In this document: positions 18,289 to 26,867 of the stretch, one piece after another
Layout: every line of letters begins with the position of its first letter
Position numbering within the stretch: the first letter of the stretch is position 1
Assembly (NCBI RefSeq): GCF_025630775.1
Contig: NZ_JAOSZE010000021.1
Span: 1-64,000 of the forward strand
Length of the DNA stretch: 64,000 nucleotides
Direction: 5' to 3'
DNA from: Actinoplanes sp. KI2
Lineage (GTDB): Bacteria > Actinomycetota > Actinomycetes > Mycobacteriales > Micromonosporaceae
Notes under the pieces: model-generated
Told to the model about the DNA's origin: nothing
Databases searched by the model: none
The model's input: only the letters and a program-made list of their open reading frames with translations
Position numbers and translations under genes: made by a program

Positions 18289-19447
18289 GCTGGGCGAGAC
18301 CCGCGACCCCCGAGCGCTGATCCCCGGCGATCCGGACGCGATCGCCGCCAACGCCGGGTCGCTTCGCGACCGTGCGAAGGACGCCGCCGACGCCGGCGAC
18401 GGCCTACGCAAGATCGACAGCGGCTCGTGGACCGGCGCCGCGGCCGAGAAGTTCCACGACAAGTTCAGCTACGAGCCGGGCCGCTGGTTCACCGCGGGCG
18501 ACGCCATGCAGGGCGGGGCCGGCGCGCTGGACGACTACGTAGCGACCCTGCGCTGGGCTCAGCAGCAGGCGACCGAGGCGATCCGGCAGTGGGATCAGGC
18601 GGAGGCCGCCACGCAACAGGCCAAGAACGATCACGCGGCCGCTGCCACCGCCGCCCAGCAGGCCGGGCAATCCGAGCCGCCGTTCACCGATCCGGGCACG
18701 GCCGGCCGCGACTCGGCGCAGGCGCTGCTCAGGGACGCTCGCAACCAGGTGCACACCTCGGGATCGGCCGCCGCCCGGACGCTGCGCGACAAGGCCTCGC
18801 TCGCGCCGGAGAAGTCCGGTTGGCTGGACGACGTGGGCGACTTCTTCCACGACCTCGGCGGTCACATCGTGAACGGGGCCGCCTCGTTCGGCAACGCGAT
18901 GATCCACCACCCGGGCGACGTCGGCCTGGCCGCCGCCGGCATCGGATTGGCCGCGCTCAGTTCCGGCGGCGAGGCGCTCGGTGTGGCGCTCGATGCGACC
19001 GGCGTCGGCGCGATCGGTGGCGTCCCGCTCAACATCGTGTCGGCGGCCGGCATCACGCTCGGCGGCACGATGGCCATGGCTGCGGCCGGCGATCTGGGCG
19101 CGCACGCGGCCGGCGACGACCATGTGTCGCCGGTGGACACCGAGGGCGGCGGCGCTTCCGAGGGCGCGGAGGACTCGACCGCGAACAATCCGACCGGAGT
19201 CAAGGAAGGCTGGTCGTCACGGACGGCCGACAACGGAAGGGGCACCGTCTATCAGAAACCGGGATCTTCCGGGAACGCTGATATGGTGCGGGTGATGGAC
19301 CCGACGCCCAGGTATCCGAACGGATACGTTCGTTACTACAACGATCAGGGCCAGCCGATCGGGCTCAACGGCAAGCCGGGTCCGAACTCGGACACGCACC
19401 TTCCGATCGGGCCCGACGGTTCCTACCCCGTTCCGGATGGCTGGTGA
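18281..19447 (+). CDS. Type VII-secreted polymorphic toxin
   Basis: 388 aa. The N-terminal 140 residues form a WXG/LXG-like helical secretion domain (DSGSWTGAAAEKFHDKF, YVATLRWAQQQATEAIRQWDQAEAATQQAKNDHAAAA). The middle is a glycine/alanine-rich hydrophobic stretch (VGLAAAGIGLAALSSGGEALGVALDATGVGAIGG) that could be a pore or delivery segment. An acidic linker leads to an approximately 80-residue tip (GWSSRTADNGRGTVYQKPGS ... PYPVPDGW-like end) that resembles the C-terminal domains of LXG toxins with the theme RYPNGYVRYYNDQGQPI. Its chemistry is unknown to me. The following gene is its probable immunity protein. Confidence 0.82.
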   Translation: MAELGETRDPRALIPGDPDAIAANAGSLRDRAKDAADAGDGLRKIDSGSWTGAAAEKFHDKFSYEPGRWFTAGDAMQGGAGALDDYVATLRWAQQQATEAIRQWDQAEAATQQAKNDHAAAATAAQQAGQSEPPFTDPGTAGRDSAQALLRDARNQVHTSGSAAARTLRDKASLAPEKSGWLDDVGDFFHDLGGHIVNGAASFGNAMIHHPGDVGLAAAGIGLAALSSGGEALGVALDATGVGAIGGVPLNIVSAAGITLGGTMAMAAAGDLGAHAAGDDHVSPVDTEGGGASEGAEDSTANNPTGVKEGWSSRTADNGRGTVYQKPGSSGNADMVRVMDPTPRYPNGYVRYYNDQGQPIGLNGKPGPNSDTHLPIGPDGSYPVPDGW

Positions 19448-19818
19448 CCATGGATCTGAAGTTTGCCGGGCAGCGCGTGACCGCGCAGGACGCGGGCTAC
19501 ACCGTCGCACTCGCGTTCGGCGACGGCTACGAGGCGCGGATCGAGACGCCGTTCTCGCTCCGCCGGCCCGGCGGCGACCTCGAGGTGACGCCGGGCGAGA
19601 CCGAGTTGCCCGATCTGATCGGCCGGGTTGTCACCATCGCGCAGGCCGACGACGACGGTGGCTTGCGCATCGACTTCGAGGACGGCTCGCGGTTGCTGGT
19701 CTCGGCCGATCCCGACTACGAGGCATGGACCGTCGCCGGGCCGGACGGTTTCAAGGTGGTGTCCGAGCCCGGCGGCGGCCTGGCCGTCTGGTCAGACGCC
19801 GCGCAGGGCAGCGACTGA
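19444..19818 (+). CDS. DUF6188-like immunity protein
   Basis: 124 aa from the GTG at 19444, which overlaps the toxin stop as GTGA; ATG 19450 is the alternative. The sequence (GQRVTAQDAGYTVALAFGDG, RIETPFSLRRPGG, SRLLVSADPDYEAWTVAGPDG, VSEPGGGLAVW) follows the pattern of DUF6188, a small family often found beside toxins. Low charge and small size fit a cytoplasmic neutraliser of the toxin tip. Function as immunity is inferred from position and overlap. Confidence 0.82.
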   Translation: MTMDLKFAGQRVTAQDAGYTVALAFGDGYEARIETPFSLRRPGGDLEVTPGETELPDLIGRVVTIAQADDDGGLRIDFEDGSRLLVSADPDYEAWTVAGPDGFKVVSEPGGGLAVWSDAAQGSD

Positions 19819-19835
19819 CCAGAACGACCTGCGGG

Positions 19836-22800
19836 CTAGTGCGAGTACGCCTCCAGCTCGTAGATGGAGAACCCGTACGACGTCGCCCGGGTCTGACCGG
19901 TCAGGCGCAGATATCGAGCGTTCACCGCCGGGAAGGTGACCGTGTCGAGGCCACCGTTGCCCCCGGTTACCGCGGCGGCCTGGGTCCAGGTCGTACCGTC
20001 GGTGGAGGTTTCGATCCGGTACGCGGTGGCGTAGGCGTCCTCCCAGCGCACGATCACCCGGGCGACCGGTGCGGTGGCGCCGAGGTCGACCCGGATCCAC
20101 TGGTTGTCGGCCCATGAGCTGGCCCACCGGGTCGATAAGCTCCCGTCCACCGCGGCCGAGGCCGGGTGTCCGCTCTGCGTGCTGGACGCGGTGGCCGCCT
20201 TGGCCGCGGTCAGGTTGGAGATGTCGTCGCCGCGCTTGGCCGGGAACGACACCACCTGCTGGTAGGTCGGCCGGTTCTGCCAGGCGATCAGATCGTGCGC
20301 GACGCCGCCCAGCGGCGACTGGAGGATCGCGTCCGCGCACCACTGGTCCCCGGCCGAGCAGTTGGTGTCGCCCGGGTACGTGGTGCTCGCCGGCTCGGCG
20401 AGCGCCGCGGTCAAACTGGTCAGCAGCGCGCTGCGGCACGTGCCGACCACGCCGCCGCCGCAGTACCTGGTCGACCAGCCGGGCACGCTGTCGCCGAGGG
20501 TGGCCCGCAGGTCCTTGTCGACGTAGCCCCACCAGCCGTACTGGAACGACGAGCCCTTGTGCGCCTGGGACTCGTTCGCGCTGGTCGGCAGCGATGACAC
20601 CGGGCCGGTCTGCCCGCCGGACGGCGACTCGTTGATCTGGATGGCGTTCACCAGCGACTGGAACAGATCGGCACCGAGCCCGGACTGGAAAGCGGCCTGC
20701 ACGAGCCTCGGCCACCAGGCGTCGAAGATGCGGACGGCGTCGGCGTTCGCGTACGTCTTGCTGCCGGCCGCCGTCTCCTGCCGGTGCGCTCCGGCCGCCA
20801 GCCAGGTGCGCAGTTTCGCGATCGCGTCCGCCTGCGCCGTGTCGGTCACGGTGGCCGTGTCGATCACCCGGAGCAGAACCGGCAGCACGTCGGTGCCGCG
20901 CAGGTCGGTGGTGGCCGCCGACTCGACCACCTTCAGCAGCGACGCCCGGTCGTACTTCGTGCCGGCCGCGATGCCCGCCTTGAGCGGCTTGTCGAGCAGG
21001 TCGCCGCGGTGCACCGAACCGAAACTGAAGTTGCCGTCGGCCGCGCCGAAATCGGCCGCCTGCTTGTTGTTCCAGCTGACGAAGTAGTCCTGGTTCGCCG
21101 CCTGCGGGTGGCCCGAGGCCGGGACGTACGAGGCGGTGTTGGTGGCCGGGTTCCAGCCCTGCCACTCGTACGCCTGCTCGCCCTTGGTCGGCAGGTTCGG
21201 ATCGGCGCCGCTCGCCCGGACCGGTTCGGCGCCCGAGGTGAACATCGCCGAGTCGGTCGAGTTGACGTAGAACCAGTTGAACGCGAACGAGATGTTCGAG
21301 GCGGAGTTCATGAAGGCCGCCGGGGTGCCCATCTGGTCGGGTTCGTTGAACATCTGGAAACCGATCGCCGAGTCGGCCTCGTGCCGGTACGTCGAGCGCA
21401 GGCTGGTGAACGCGGTCGGCGCGCCGCCGACCAGGCCCCGCCAGGTGACCAGGCCGTACTTGGTGCGCTGCATGGTCAGCCGATACGAGCCGGCCGCGGT
21501 GGAGTCGGCGGTCGTCGGCTTCCACGAGTTGGTCTGGCTCAGCGCCTCCATCGCCGTGCACGTGCCGTGATAGACGTAACCGGTCGAGGACAGGGTGGCC
21601 GCGCTGCCGTCGGTGTTGCAGAGCTTCACCGCGTACGTGTCGGTGATGTCCTGGATCGCGGAGGTGGCGCTCCACGCGTAGTCCGGACCGCGCCCGATCA
21701 GCGTGTACAGGTTGAGACCGCTGAAGGCGATGCCCCGGCTGCTGATCCCCGGGCCCTCCAGCTCCTGCGCCATGAGCAGTTGTGGCGCGAAGTAGCCGGT
21801 CTGCGGGCCGAACACGGCGACCGGATGGCCGGTGGCCGAGTTCGCGGCCGAGACGACGGCCGCGTTCGACATGCCGCGTTGCGCGCTGTCGATGGTGAGC
21901 GTGCCCAGCGAGTCGGCGATCGCGCTCGTCCCGCTCGTCGCGCTCGCCGCCGATCCGGTCTGATCGAACACGATCGGTTCCGGGCTCGCGGTCCCGGCGT
22001 CCGGCATCGCCACGCCGGCCGCGTTCGGATCGCCCGACCCGTACGGGAAGCTCTGTCCATTGTGCAGGGTCAGGACGGTCTCCGGGTCGTTCTGCTCGCG
22101 GAACTGCTGCCAGACCTGGTCGCCGACGGTGGTGCCGTACTTGGCCCGCGCGGCGATCCGGACCAGGGCCGACTGCATCTCGGTGCCGCCGCCCCCGCCG
22201 AACAGGCCACCGATCACGCCGCCGATCGCGATCAGATCGGTCATGGTGAAGTTGACCGGTCCGCCGGCGTTCGTGACCGCGTCGAGGTGACCGGTCAGCA
22301 CGTACTCACCCGGGCAGTTCCGGCCGGCCATGCAGACGGCGATGTACTTGTTGATCCCGGCGATGTACTCCTGCACGTCGGCGTAGAGCTGGGCGCCGCG
22401 CGTGCCCGACGCCTTCAGCGCGTCGATCTGCGCCTGCAGGTCCGCCTCGGTGTACGGCGAGTTGCGCCAGACGCTCTGCTCGAGCGCCCGGTTGCCCTCG
22501 GCCCCGCCGGCGAAACTGGTCAGGTTGCCGCGGGCGACGTGCCGCATCAGGTCCATCAGGAACAGCCGGTCCTGAGCGCCGGCGTATCCGGCGCCGTACA
22601 TCACGCCCGCCCGGGTCGTACCGGTGATGTGCGGAATGCCGTACTTCTTGTCCCGGACGATCGTGACGTCGCTGCGCGGCGACGTGGTGCTCTCGACGTC
22701 GGCCGAGGCCACGCCGTACGAGCTGTCGTTGAAGAACGAGTTGATCTGATCGCCGGTGAGCCCGGTGTAGTTGTAGGTCAGGTTCGCGTACGGCGCGAGC

Positions 22801-23015
22801 TGATCGTCGGAGTGGGCCGGCTTCGTGCCGAACGCCTGCGAGGCCAGGATCTGCACGAGCGTGGCGTTGCCGTTCTGGCCGGGCGGCAGGATGTCGGAGC
22901 ACTGGCCCAGGCAGTAGTCGTTGGTGGCATACGCCGCCTGGGCTTCGGTGGTGGGCGCGACCGCCAGCGCGGTCGTGAGGACGGTTGCCGCGAGGGCGGC
23001 GAGGCTTCGGCGCAT
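19836..23015 (-). CDS. Secreted penicillin acylase-family hydrolase with C-terminal F5/8 type C (CBM32-like) domain
   Basis: 1059 aa. A Sec signal (MRRSLAALAATVLTTALAVAPTTEAQA) precedes an Ntn-hydrolase precursor: small-subunit part (IVRDKKYGIPHITGTTRAGVMYGAGYAGAQDRLFLMD), a spacer, then the new N-terminal nucleophile Ser383 in GMSNAAVV, preceding a large beta-subunit. Residues about 925-1059 form a discoidin-like domain (ASSTQSGHPASAAVDGSLSTRWAS ... YLRLTG). Family members cleave amide side chains of beta-lactams, acyl-homoserine lactones and lipopeptides. The sugar-binding tail may anchor it to cell walls or polysaccharide. AAGGGAA lies before the ATG. The substrate cannot be assigned. Confidence 0.9.
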   Translation of the reverse strand: MRRSLAALAATVLTTALAVAPTTEAQAAYATNDYCLGQCSDILPPGQNGNATLVQILASQAFGTKPAHSDDQLAPYANLTYNYTGLTGDQINSFFNDSSYGVASADVESTTSPRSDVTIVRDKKYGIPHITGTTRAGVMYGAGYAGAQDRLFLMDLMRHVARGNLTSFAGGAEGNRALEQSVWRNSPYTEADLQAQIDALKASGTRGAQLYADVQEYIAGINKYIAVCMAGRNCPGEYVLTGHLDAVTNAGGPVNFTMTDLIAIGGVIGGLFGGGGGTEMQSALVRIAARAKYGTTVGDQVWQQFREQNDPETVLTLHNGQSFPYGSGDPNAAGVAMPDAGTASPEPIVFDQTGSAASATSGTSAIADSLGTLTIDSAQRGMSNAAVVSAANSATGHPVAVFGPQTGYFAPQLLMAQELEGPGISSRGIAFSGLNLYTLIGRGPDYAWSATSAIQDITDTYAVKLCNTDGSAATLSSTGYVYHGTCTAMEALSQTNSWKPTTADSTAAGSYRLTMQRTKYGLVTWRGLVGGAPTAFTSLRSTYRHEADSAIGFQMFNEPDQMGTPAAFMNSASNISFAFNWFYVNSTDSAMFTSGAEPVRASGADPNLPTKGEQAYEWQGWNPATNTASYVPASGHPQAANQDYFVSWNNKQAADFGAADGNFSFGSVHRGDLLDKPLKAGIAAGTKYDRASLLKVVESAATTDLRGTDVLPVLLRVIDTATVTDTAQADAIAKLRTWLAAGAHRQETAAGSKTYANADAVRIFDAWWPRLVQAAFQSGLGADLFQSLVNAIQINESPSGGQTGPVSSLPTSANESQAHKGSSFQYGWWGYVDKDLRATLGDSVPGWSTRYCGGGVVGTCRSALLTSLTAALAEPASTTYPGDTNCSAGDQWCADAILQSPLGGVAHDLIAWQNRPTYQQVVSFPAKRGDDISNLTAAKAATASSTQSGHPASAAVDGSLSTRWASSWADNQWIRVDLGATAPVARVIVRWEDAYATAYRIETSTDGTTWTQAAAVTGGNGGLDTVTFPAVNARYLRLTGQTRATSYGFSIYELEAYSH

Positions 23016-23230
23016 GGGCGTTCCCTTGGGAGGACATGAACGCGAAACAATTTCATAGATGTTAAAACGTCGATGCCTCGCTTAGCTACCGGTGCGTAGC
23101 TTTGTTTTGCCAACCGATCAAGAACGCAACATTTGCGGTACGAACCCAGAGCAAAGTCCGCGGCGCAGCGGACGGCCTGACGGCAACAACAGCCCCGACC
23201 CCGGCGCCGGGCAGGCCCGGCCGGCAGGTG

Positions 23231-24190
23231 TCAGGGGTGGACGACGACCTTGAGGCCCTCGCGCGCCGCCGCCGTGGTCATCGCCGTCGCGACCTGGTCG
23301 AGCGGAAAAGCGGCCGACACCAGCGCGGCCAGATCGACCCGCTTCTGCCGGGCCAGTTCGATCGCACGCGGATAGACCTCACCCATCCGGCGGGAGAGCA
23401 CCAGCGTGAGCCCTTTCCGGCGCGCGATCGAGGCCGGAAACGTCGTGCGATCACCGTCCGGGATACCGACCAGCACAACCCGGGCGCCCGGCTTCGCGGC
23501 CCGCAGCGCGGTCTCGACCGCCCCGTCCGAGCCGGAGACCTCGAAGACCAGATCGGCCTCGACAGCCTCGATCGGTTCCGCCCCGTGCCGGACCGCCGCC
23601 GCCATCCGGTGCGGCAGCGGATCGGCGGCGAACACCCGGGTCGCCCCGGCGATCCAGGCAAGCTGGACGAGCATCAGCCCGATCGGTCCACAACCGACCA
23701 CCGCGACGGTCGCGCCGAGGCGCTGGTGGGCGTGATCGTAGGCGTGCAACGCGACCCCGAGCGGCTCGAGCAGCGCGCCGTCGTCGTCGGAGATGGTGTC
23801 CGGGATCGGGTGCAACCGGTGGCTGGGCCACGCCATGAGCTGCCGCAGGCCACCATCGCAGCCGCCGTGCCCGGCGAAGATGATGGACAGGCAGAGGTTC
23901 GGATCCCCCTCGAGGCAGGGCTCGCACCGCAGGCACGGGATCGCCGGATCGATCGCGACCCGGGTCCCGTCCCGCTCGCCGCCACGGATCACGCCGGCCA
24001 TCTCATGGCCGAGCACGAGCGGCCGCGACACGACGGCGTCGCCGATCCCGCCCTCGGTGAACCAGTGCAGATCGGACCCGCACAACCCGACACTGGTCAC
24101 CTCGACCAGCGACTCGCCGGCCGCCGGGACGGGGTCGCCCTCGGTCGTGAGCCGCACATCCCCAGCGCCGTGAAGTCGAGCCACCAGCAT
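23231..24190 (-). CDS. Zinc-dependent dehydrogenase, L-idonate 5-dehydrogenase-like
   Basis: 319 aa, medium-chain dehydrogenase. Catalytic zinc ligands are Cys in GLCGSDLHW and His-Glu in VLGHEMAG; the structural zinc site CLRCEPCLEGDPNLC has the four expected cysteines. The Rossmann motif is VAVVGCGPIGLMLVQL. The GLCGSDLHWFTEGGIG segment resembles L-idonate/sorbitol dehydrogenases, but the substrate is a guess. ATG 24190 is the first start with homology. It is divergent from the acyltransferase gene. Expression and regulation are not evident. Confidence 0.88.
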   Translation of the reverse strand: MLVARLHGAGDVRLTTEGDPVPAAGESLVEVTSVGLCGSDLHWFTEGGIGDAVVSRPLVLGHEMAGVIRGGERDGTRVAIDPAIPCLRCEPCLEGDPNLCLSIIFAGHGGCDGGLRQLMAWPSHRLHPIPDTISDDDGALLEPLGVALHAYDHAHQRLGATVAVVGCGPIGLMLVQLAWIAGATRVFAADPLPHRMAAAVRHGAEPIEAVEADLVFEVSGSDGAVETALRAAKPGARVVLVGIPDGDRTTFPASIARRKGLTLVLSRRMGEVYPRAIELARQKRVDLAALVSAAFPLDQVATAMTTAAAREGLKVVVHP

Positions 24191-24320
24191 GCCGTGAACG
24201 GTAACACCGCAGGTCGGAGTCCTCGCGCAGATTCGCGCCCGCTGATCGGCGGCGGACCCGGGCGCGGCCCGGCCGGGCGGACCATTGCGCCGCCCCGGCA
24301 CGCCCGTCGATGATCACGGC

Positions 24321-25397
24321 GTGACCCGTCTCGCCCACGTCGACATGCTGCGGGTCGCCCTCACCATGGGCGTGATCGCCACCCACGCCGCCATCACCTA
24401 CGGCGCCCCGGGGTCGTGGTTCTATCACGAGGGCGCTCTCCCCGACGGTGTGCGCATCGCCGTGACGATTCCGATCGCCTTCGGCGCGTTGTTCGGCATG
24501 GGCGCGTTCTTCTTCGTCGCCGGCGCCTTCCTACCCGGTTCGCTGGCCCGCAAGGGCGCACGCCGATTCATCGCCGACCGGGCTCTCCGGCTGGGTCTCC
24601 CGCTGCTGGTCTTCGTGCTGGTCGTGGTCCCGATCGTGGTGTGGACCGTGCACGCGGTCGCCGGCCCGCCCCGTTCCTTCGGCGGCGTCGTGTCCGATCA
24701 GGTGCGCGAACTCGACCCGGGCCCGCTCTGGTTCGTCTGGGTCCTGCTGGTGTTCAGTACGGTCGTCGCCCTGATACCTCTCCCGCCGGTCACCCCGCGT
24801 CCGTTGCGCCCTCGCCCGCTGATCGCCTGTGCGGCGTTCATCGCCGTGGCCAGCTTCCTGTTCCGGCTGCCGTTCCCCATCGACAGCTACCAGATCGGGG
24901 CCGCTCACATCTGGCAGTGGGGGCAGTGCGTCGGCCTGTTCGCGCTGGGCATCGTCGCCGGCCGCGAAGGCTGGCTCCCGTCGATCCCGCCCGCGATCCG
25001 CCGCGCCTGCGCCTGGCTGGCCATGATCGGCTTCCTCGGCGTCGTGGCGTTTCTGATCGTTCTCGGCGACCACACCGATCCGGCCGGCGGCGGCCCGCAT
25101 TGGCAGTCCGCCGTGGTAGCCCTGCTGGAGGGTCTGATCAGCGTGACCGCCACGATCGTCGTGGTCGACCTGTTCCGACCGGTCCGCCCCCGCCGGACCA
25201 CGAACGCTCTGATCCGCTCCGCCTACGGCGCCTACCTCCTGCAAACGCCGGTGCTGGTCGGCCTCGCGCTCGCTCTCCGCCCGCTCCCGTTGCCCACCAC
25301 CGCAAAGCTGCTGATCGTCGTGCCGGCGGCGATCGCGGGCAGCTTCGCCCTCGCGCTGCTACTTCTCCGCATCCGCCCGGTCGCCCGAATCCTCTGA
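24321..25397 (+). CDS. Acyltransferase 3 family membrane protein
   Basis: 358 aa from the GTG at 24321, about ten predicted transmembrane helices. The start HVDMLRVALTMGVIATHAAITYG carries the conserved histidine pattern of acyltransferase-3 proteins, which transfer acyl groups to extracytoplasmic glycans or other small molecules. The segment WFVWVLLVFSTVVALI and the C-terminal helices complete the fold. No partner gene indicates the acceptor. There is no clear Shine-Dalgarno sequence, and the start was chosen because the fold begins there. Confidence 0.82.
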   Translation: MTRLAHVDMLRVALTMGVIATHAAITYGAPGSWFYHEGALPDGVRIAVTIPIAFGALFGMGAFFFVAGAFLPGSLARKGARRFIADRALRLGLPLLVFVLVVVPIVVWTVHAVAGPPRSFGGVVSDQVRELDPGPLWFVWVLLVFSTVVALIPLPPVTPRPLRPRPLIACAAFIAVASFLFRLPFPIDSYQIGAAHIWQWGQCVGLFALGIVAGREGWLPSIPPAIRRACAWLAMIGFLGVVAFLIVLGDHTDPAGGGPHWQSAVVALLEGLISVTATIVVVDLFRPVRPRRTTNALIRSAYGAYLLQTPVLVGLALALRPLPLPTTAKLLIVVPAAIAGSFALALLLLRIRPVARIL

Positions 25398-25565
25398 CTC
25401 CACGGCCGAACGAAGCCGTGCCCACCGCACGGGCCGACCCCGATCTCGGCGGCCAGATCCGACTCGCCATCTGAAGGCGACCGGTCGAAGGGGGTTTCGC
25501 AGTGCACTCCCGGCCATGATCGGCGGACAATGCCCACCACGACCACGGCAGAGGGAGGCCCCGTC

Positions 25566-26867
25566 ATGACCGGCGCGGACGAACTGCGGGCACTGTTCCG
25601 AGCGAACCACGTCACCCACGTCCCCGGCATCTATGACCCGGTCACCGCGGCGCTCGCGGTGCAGGCCGGCCACCGCATCGCGCATCTGTCCGGCGCGGCG
25701 GTCTCGGCGCTCATGCTGGGCCGTCCCGACCTGGACTTCGTCCACGCCACGCAGATCGCCGACCGGGCGACCACCCTGGTCCCGGCGCTGAACGGGGTGC
25801 CGCTGATCGCCGACGCCGACACCGGCTACGGCAATCCGCTGGACGCGGTCTGGACCGGTCACGCGTACGTCCGTGCCGGGATCTCCGGCCTGCACCTGGA
25901 GGATCAGGTCGCCCCCGAGCACCGCGGGCGCCTGGCCGGCAAGGAGGTCGTCGACGCCGCCCTGGCGACCGCCAAGATCAAGGCGCTGGCCACCGAGGTG
26001 CCGGAGCTCGCGCTGATCGCCCGGACCGACGCGTACGCCGTGGCCGGCCTGCCCGAGGTGATCGCCCGGTGCCGCGCCTTCGCGGCGGCCGGCGCCGACG
26101 CGGTCCTTCCCGAAGGCGTCGACGATCCGAAGGAGCTGGCTGACCTGCACGCGGCGATCCCCGATGTGCCGATCGTGCTCCACCGATCGGAAGCGGCCGC
26201 CGGCCGTCCCGACGCCACCGACGCGGAGCTCGCCGCGGTCGGCGTGCGCATGGTGCTGCACCCGGTCGCCGCGCTGCTCGCCGCCCTGCGCGCCGCGTCG
26301 CAGGTCTACCGGCAGCTCGCCGAGACCGGTAGTGCCGAGCCGGTCGACCGGATGCCGTGGGCCGCGTTCACCACGCTGGTCGGCCGGCCGGAGGCGCTCG
26401 GCCCGGACGACCGCTACCGCCAGGCGGCCGACTACACCGGGCCGAGCACGGAGATCGGGTACCTGCCCGGCCGGGGCAGCGGCTCCGCCTCGTCCGGATC
26501 CGGCGGCTACCCCGCGGACGGCTACCTCTCGCGCGGCAACTTCCACGGCTACACCCCGCCCGGCCCGAGCGGCGGCCAGGCCCCGCCCGGTCACCACCAC
26601 ACGGCAGCGCCGCCCGGTCACCACCACGCGGCAGCACCGCCCGGTCACCACCACGCGGCAGCGCCGCCCGGTCACCACCACCCGGCAGCGCCGCCCGGTC
26701 ACCACCACCCGGCAGCGCCGCCGCCCGGTCACCGCCACGCGGCGCCGCCGCCCAGTCACCACCACGCGGCGCCGCCGCCCGGTGCGAACACCGGCTTCAC
26801 GCCGCCCCGCCAGAGCAGCGGCGACCAAGCCGACGACCGCTACGCCTTCGGGAGGCTGCAGACGTGA
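25566..26867 (+). CDS. Isocitrate lyase/PEP mutase-fold protein with a His-rich repeat tail
   Basis: 433 aa from ATG 25566 with GGGAGG before it. Residues 1-285 form a TIM barrel of the PEP mutase/methylisocitrate lyase superfamily: DADTGYGNP at 83-91 (metal-binding Asp pair), LEDQ at 111-114, then ARTDAYAV. The catalytic loop KRCGH of lyases is here EHRGR (118-122): Cys is replaced by Arg120. A Gly/Ser/Tyr-rich linker (about 305-338) leads to seven 9-residue repeats of APPGHHHxA (339-401) and a polar end. The base family is about 280 aa, so roughly 130 aa are extra. The tail may bind divalent metal. The 3' end overlaps the MMPL gene by 71 bp. Confidence 0.88.
   Translation: MTGADELRALFRANHVTHVPGIYDPVTAALAVQAGHRIAHLSGAAVSALMLGRPDLDFVHATQIADRATTLVPALNGVPLIADADTGYGNPLDAVWTGHAYVRAGISGLHLEDQVAPEHRGRLAGKEVVDAALATAKIKALATEVPELALIARTDAYAVAGLPEVIARCRAFAAAGADAVLPEGVDDPKELADLHAAIPDVPIVLHRSEAAAGRPDATDAELAAVGVRMVLHPVAALLAALRAASQVYRQLAETGSAEPVDRMPWAAFTTLVGRPEALGPDDRYRQAADYTGPSTEIGYLPGRGSGSASSGSGGYPADGYLSRGNFHGYTPPGPSGGQAPPGHHHTAAPPGHHHAAAPPGHHHAAAPPGHHHPAAPPGHHHPAAPPPGHRHAAPPPSHHHAAPPPGANTGFTPPRQSSGDQADDRYAFGRLQT
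26580..26768 (+). repeat. Seven 27-bp tandem repeats coding for APPGHHHxA
   Basis: Units begin every 27 bp from 26580. The first five differ at only a few bases (position 8 is Thr, Ala, Ala, Pro, Pro); units six and seven are APPPGHRHA and APPPSHHHA. All are in frame and all keep two or three His. DNA-level similarity shows recent tandem duplication. Confidence 0.95.

Noticed and set aside
20784..23039. 751-aa plus-strand open frame
   Set aside because: Opposite to a complete, secreted acylase gene with all family motifs; the frame exists because of high GC content.
26580..26768. Possible CRISPR-like repeat array
   Set aside because: Units are directly adjacent, in frame and have no spacers; they are coding tandem repeats.
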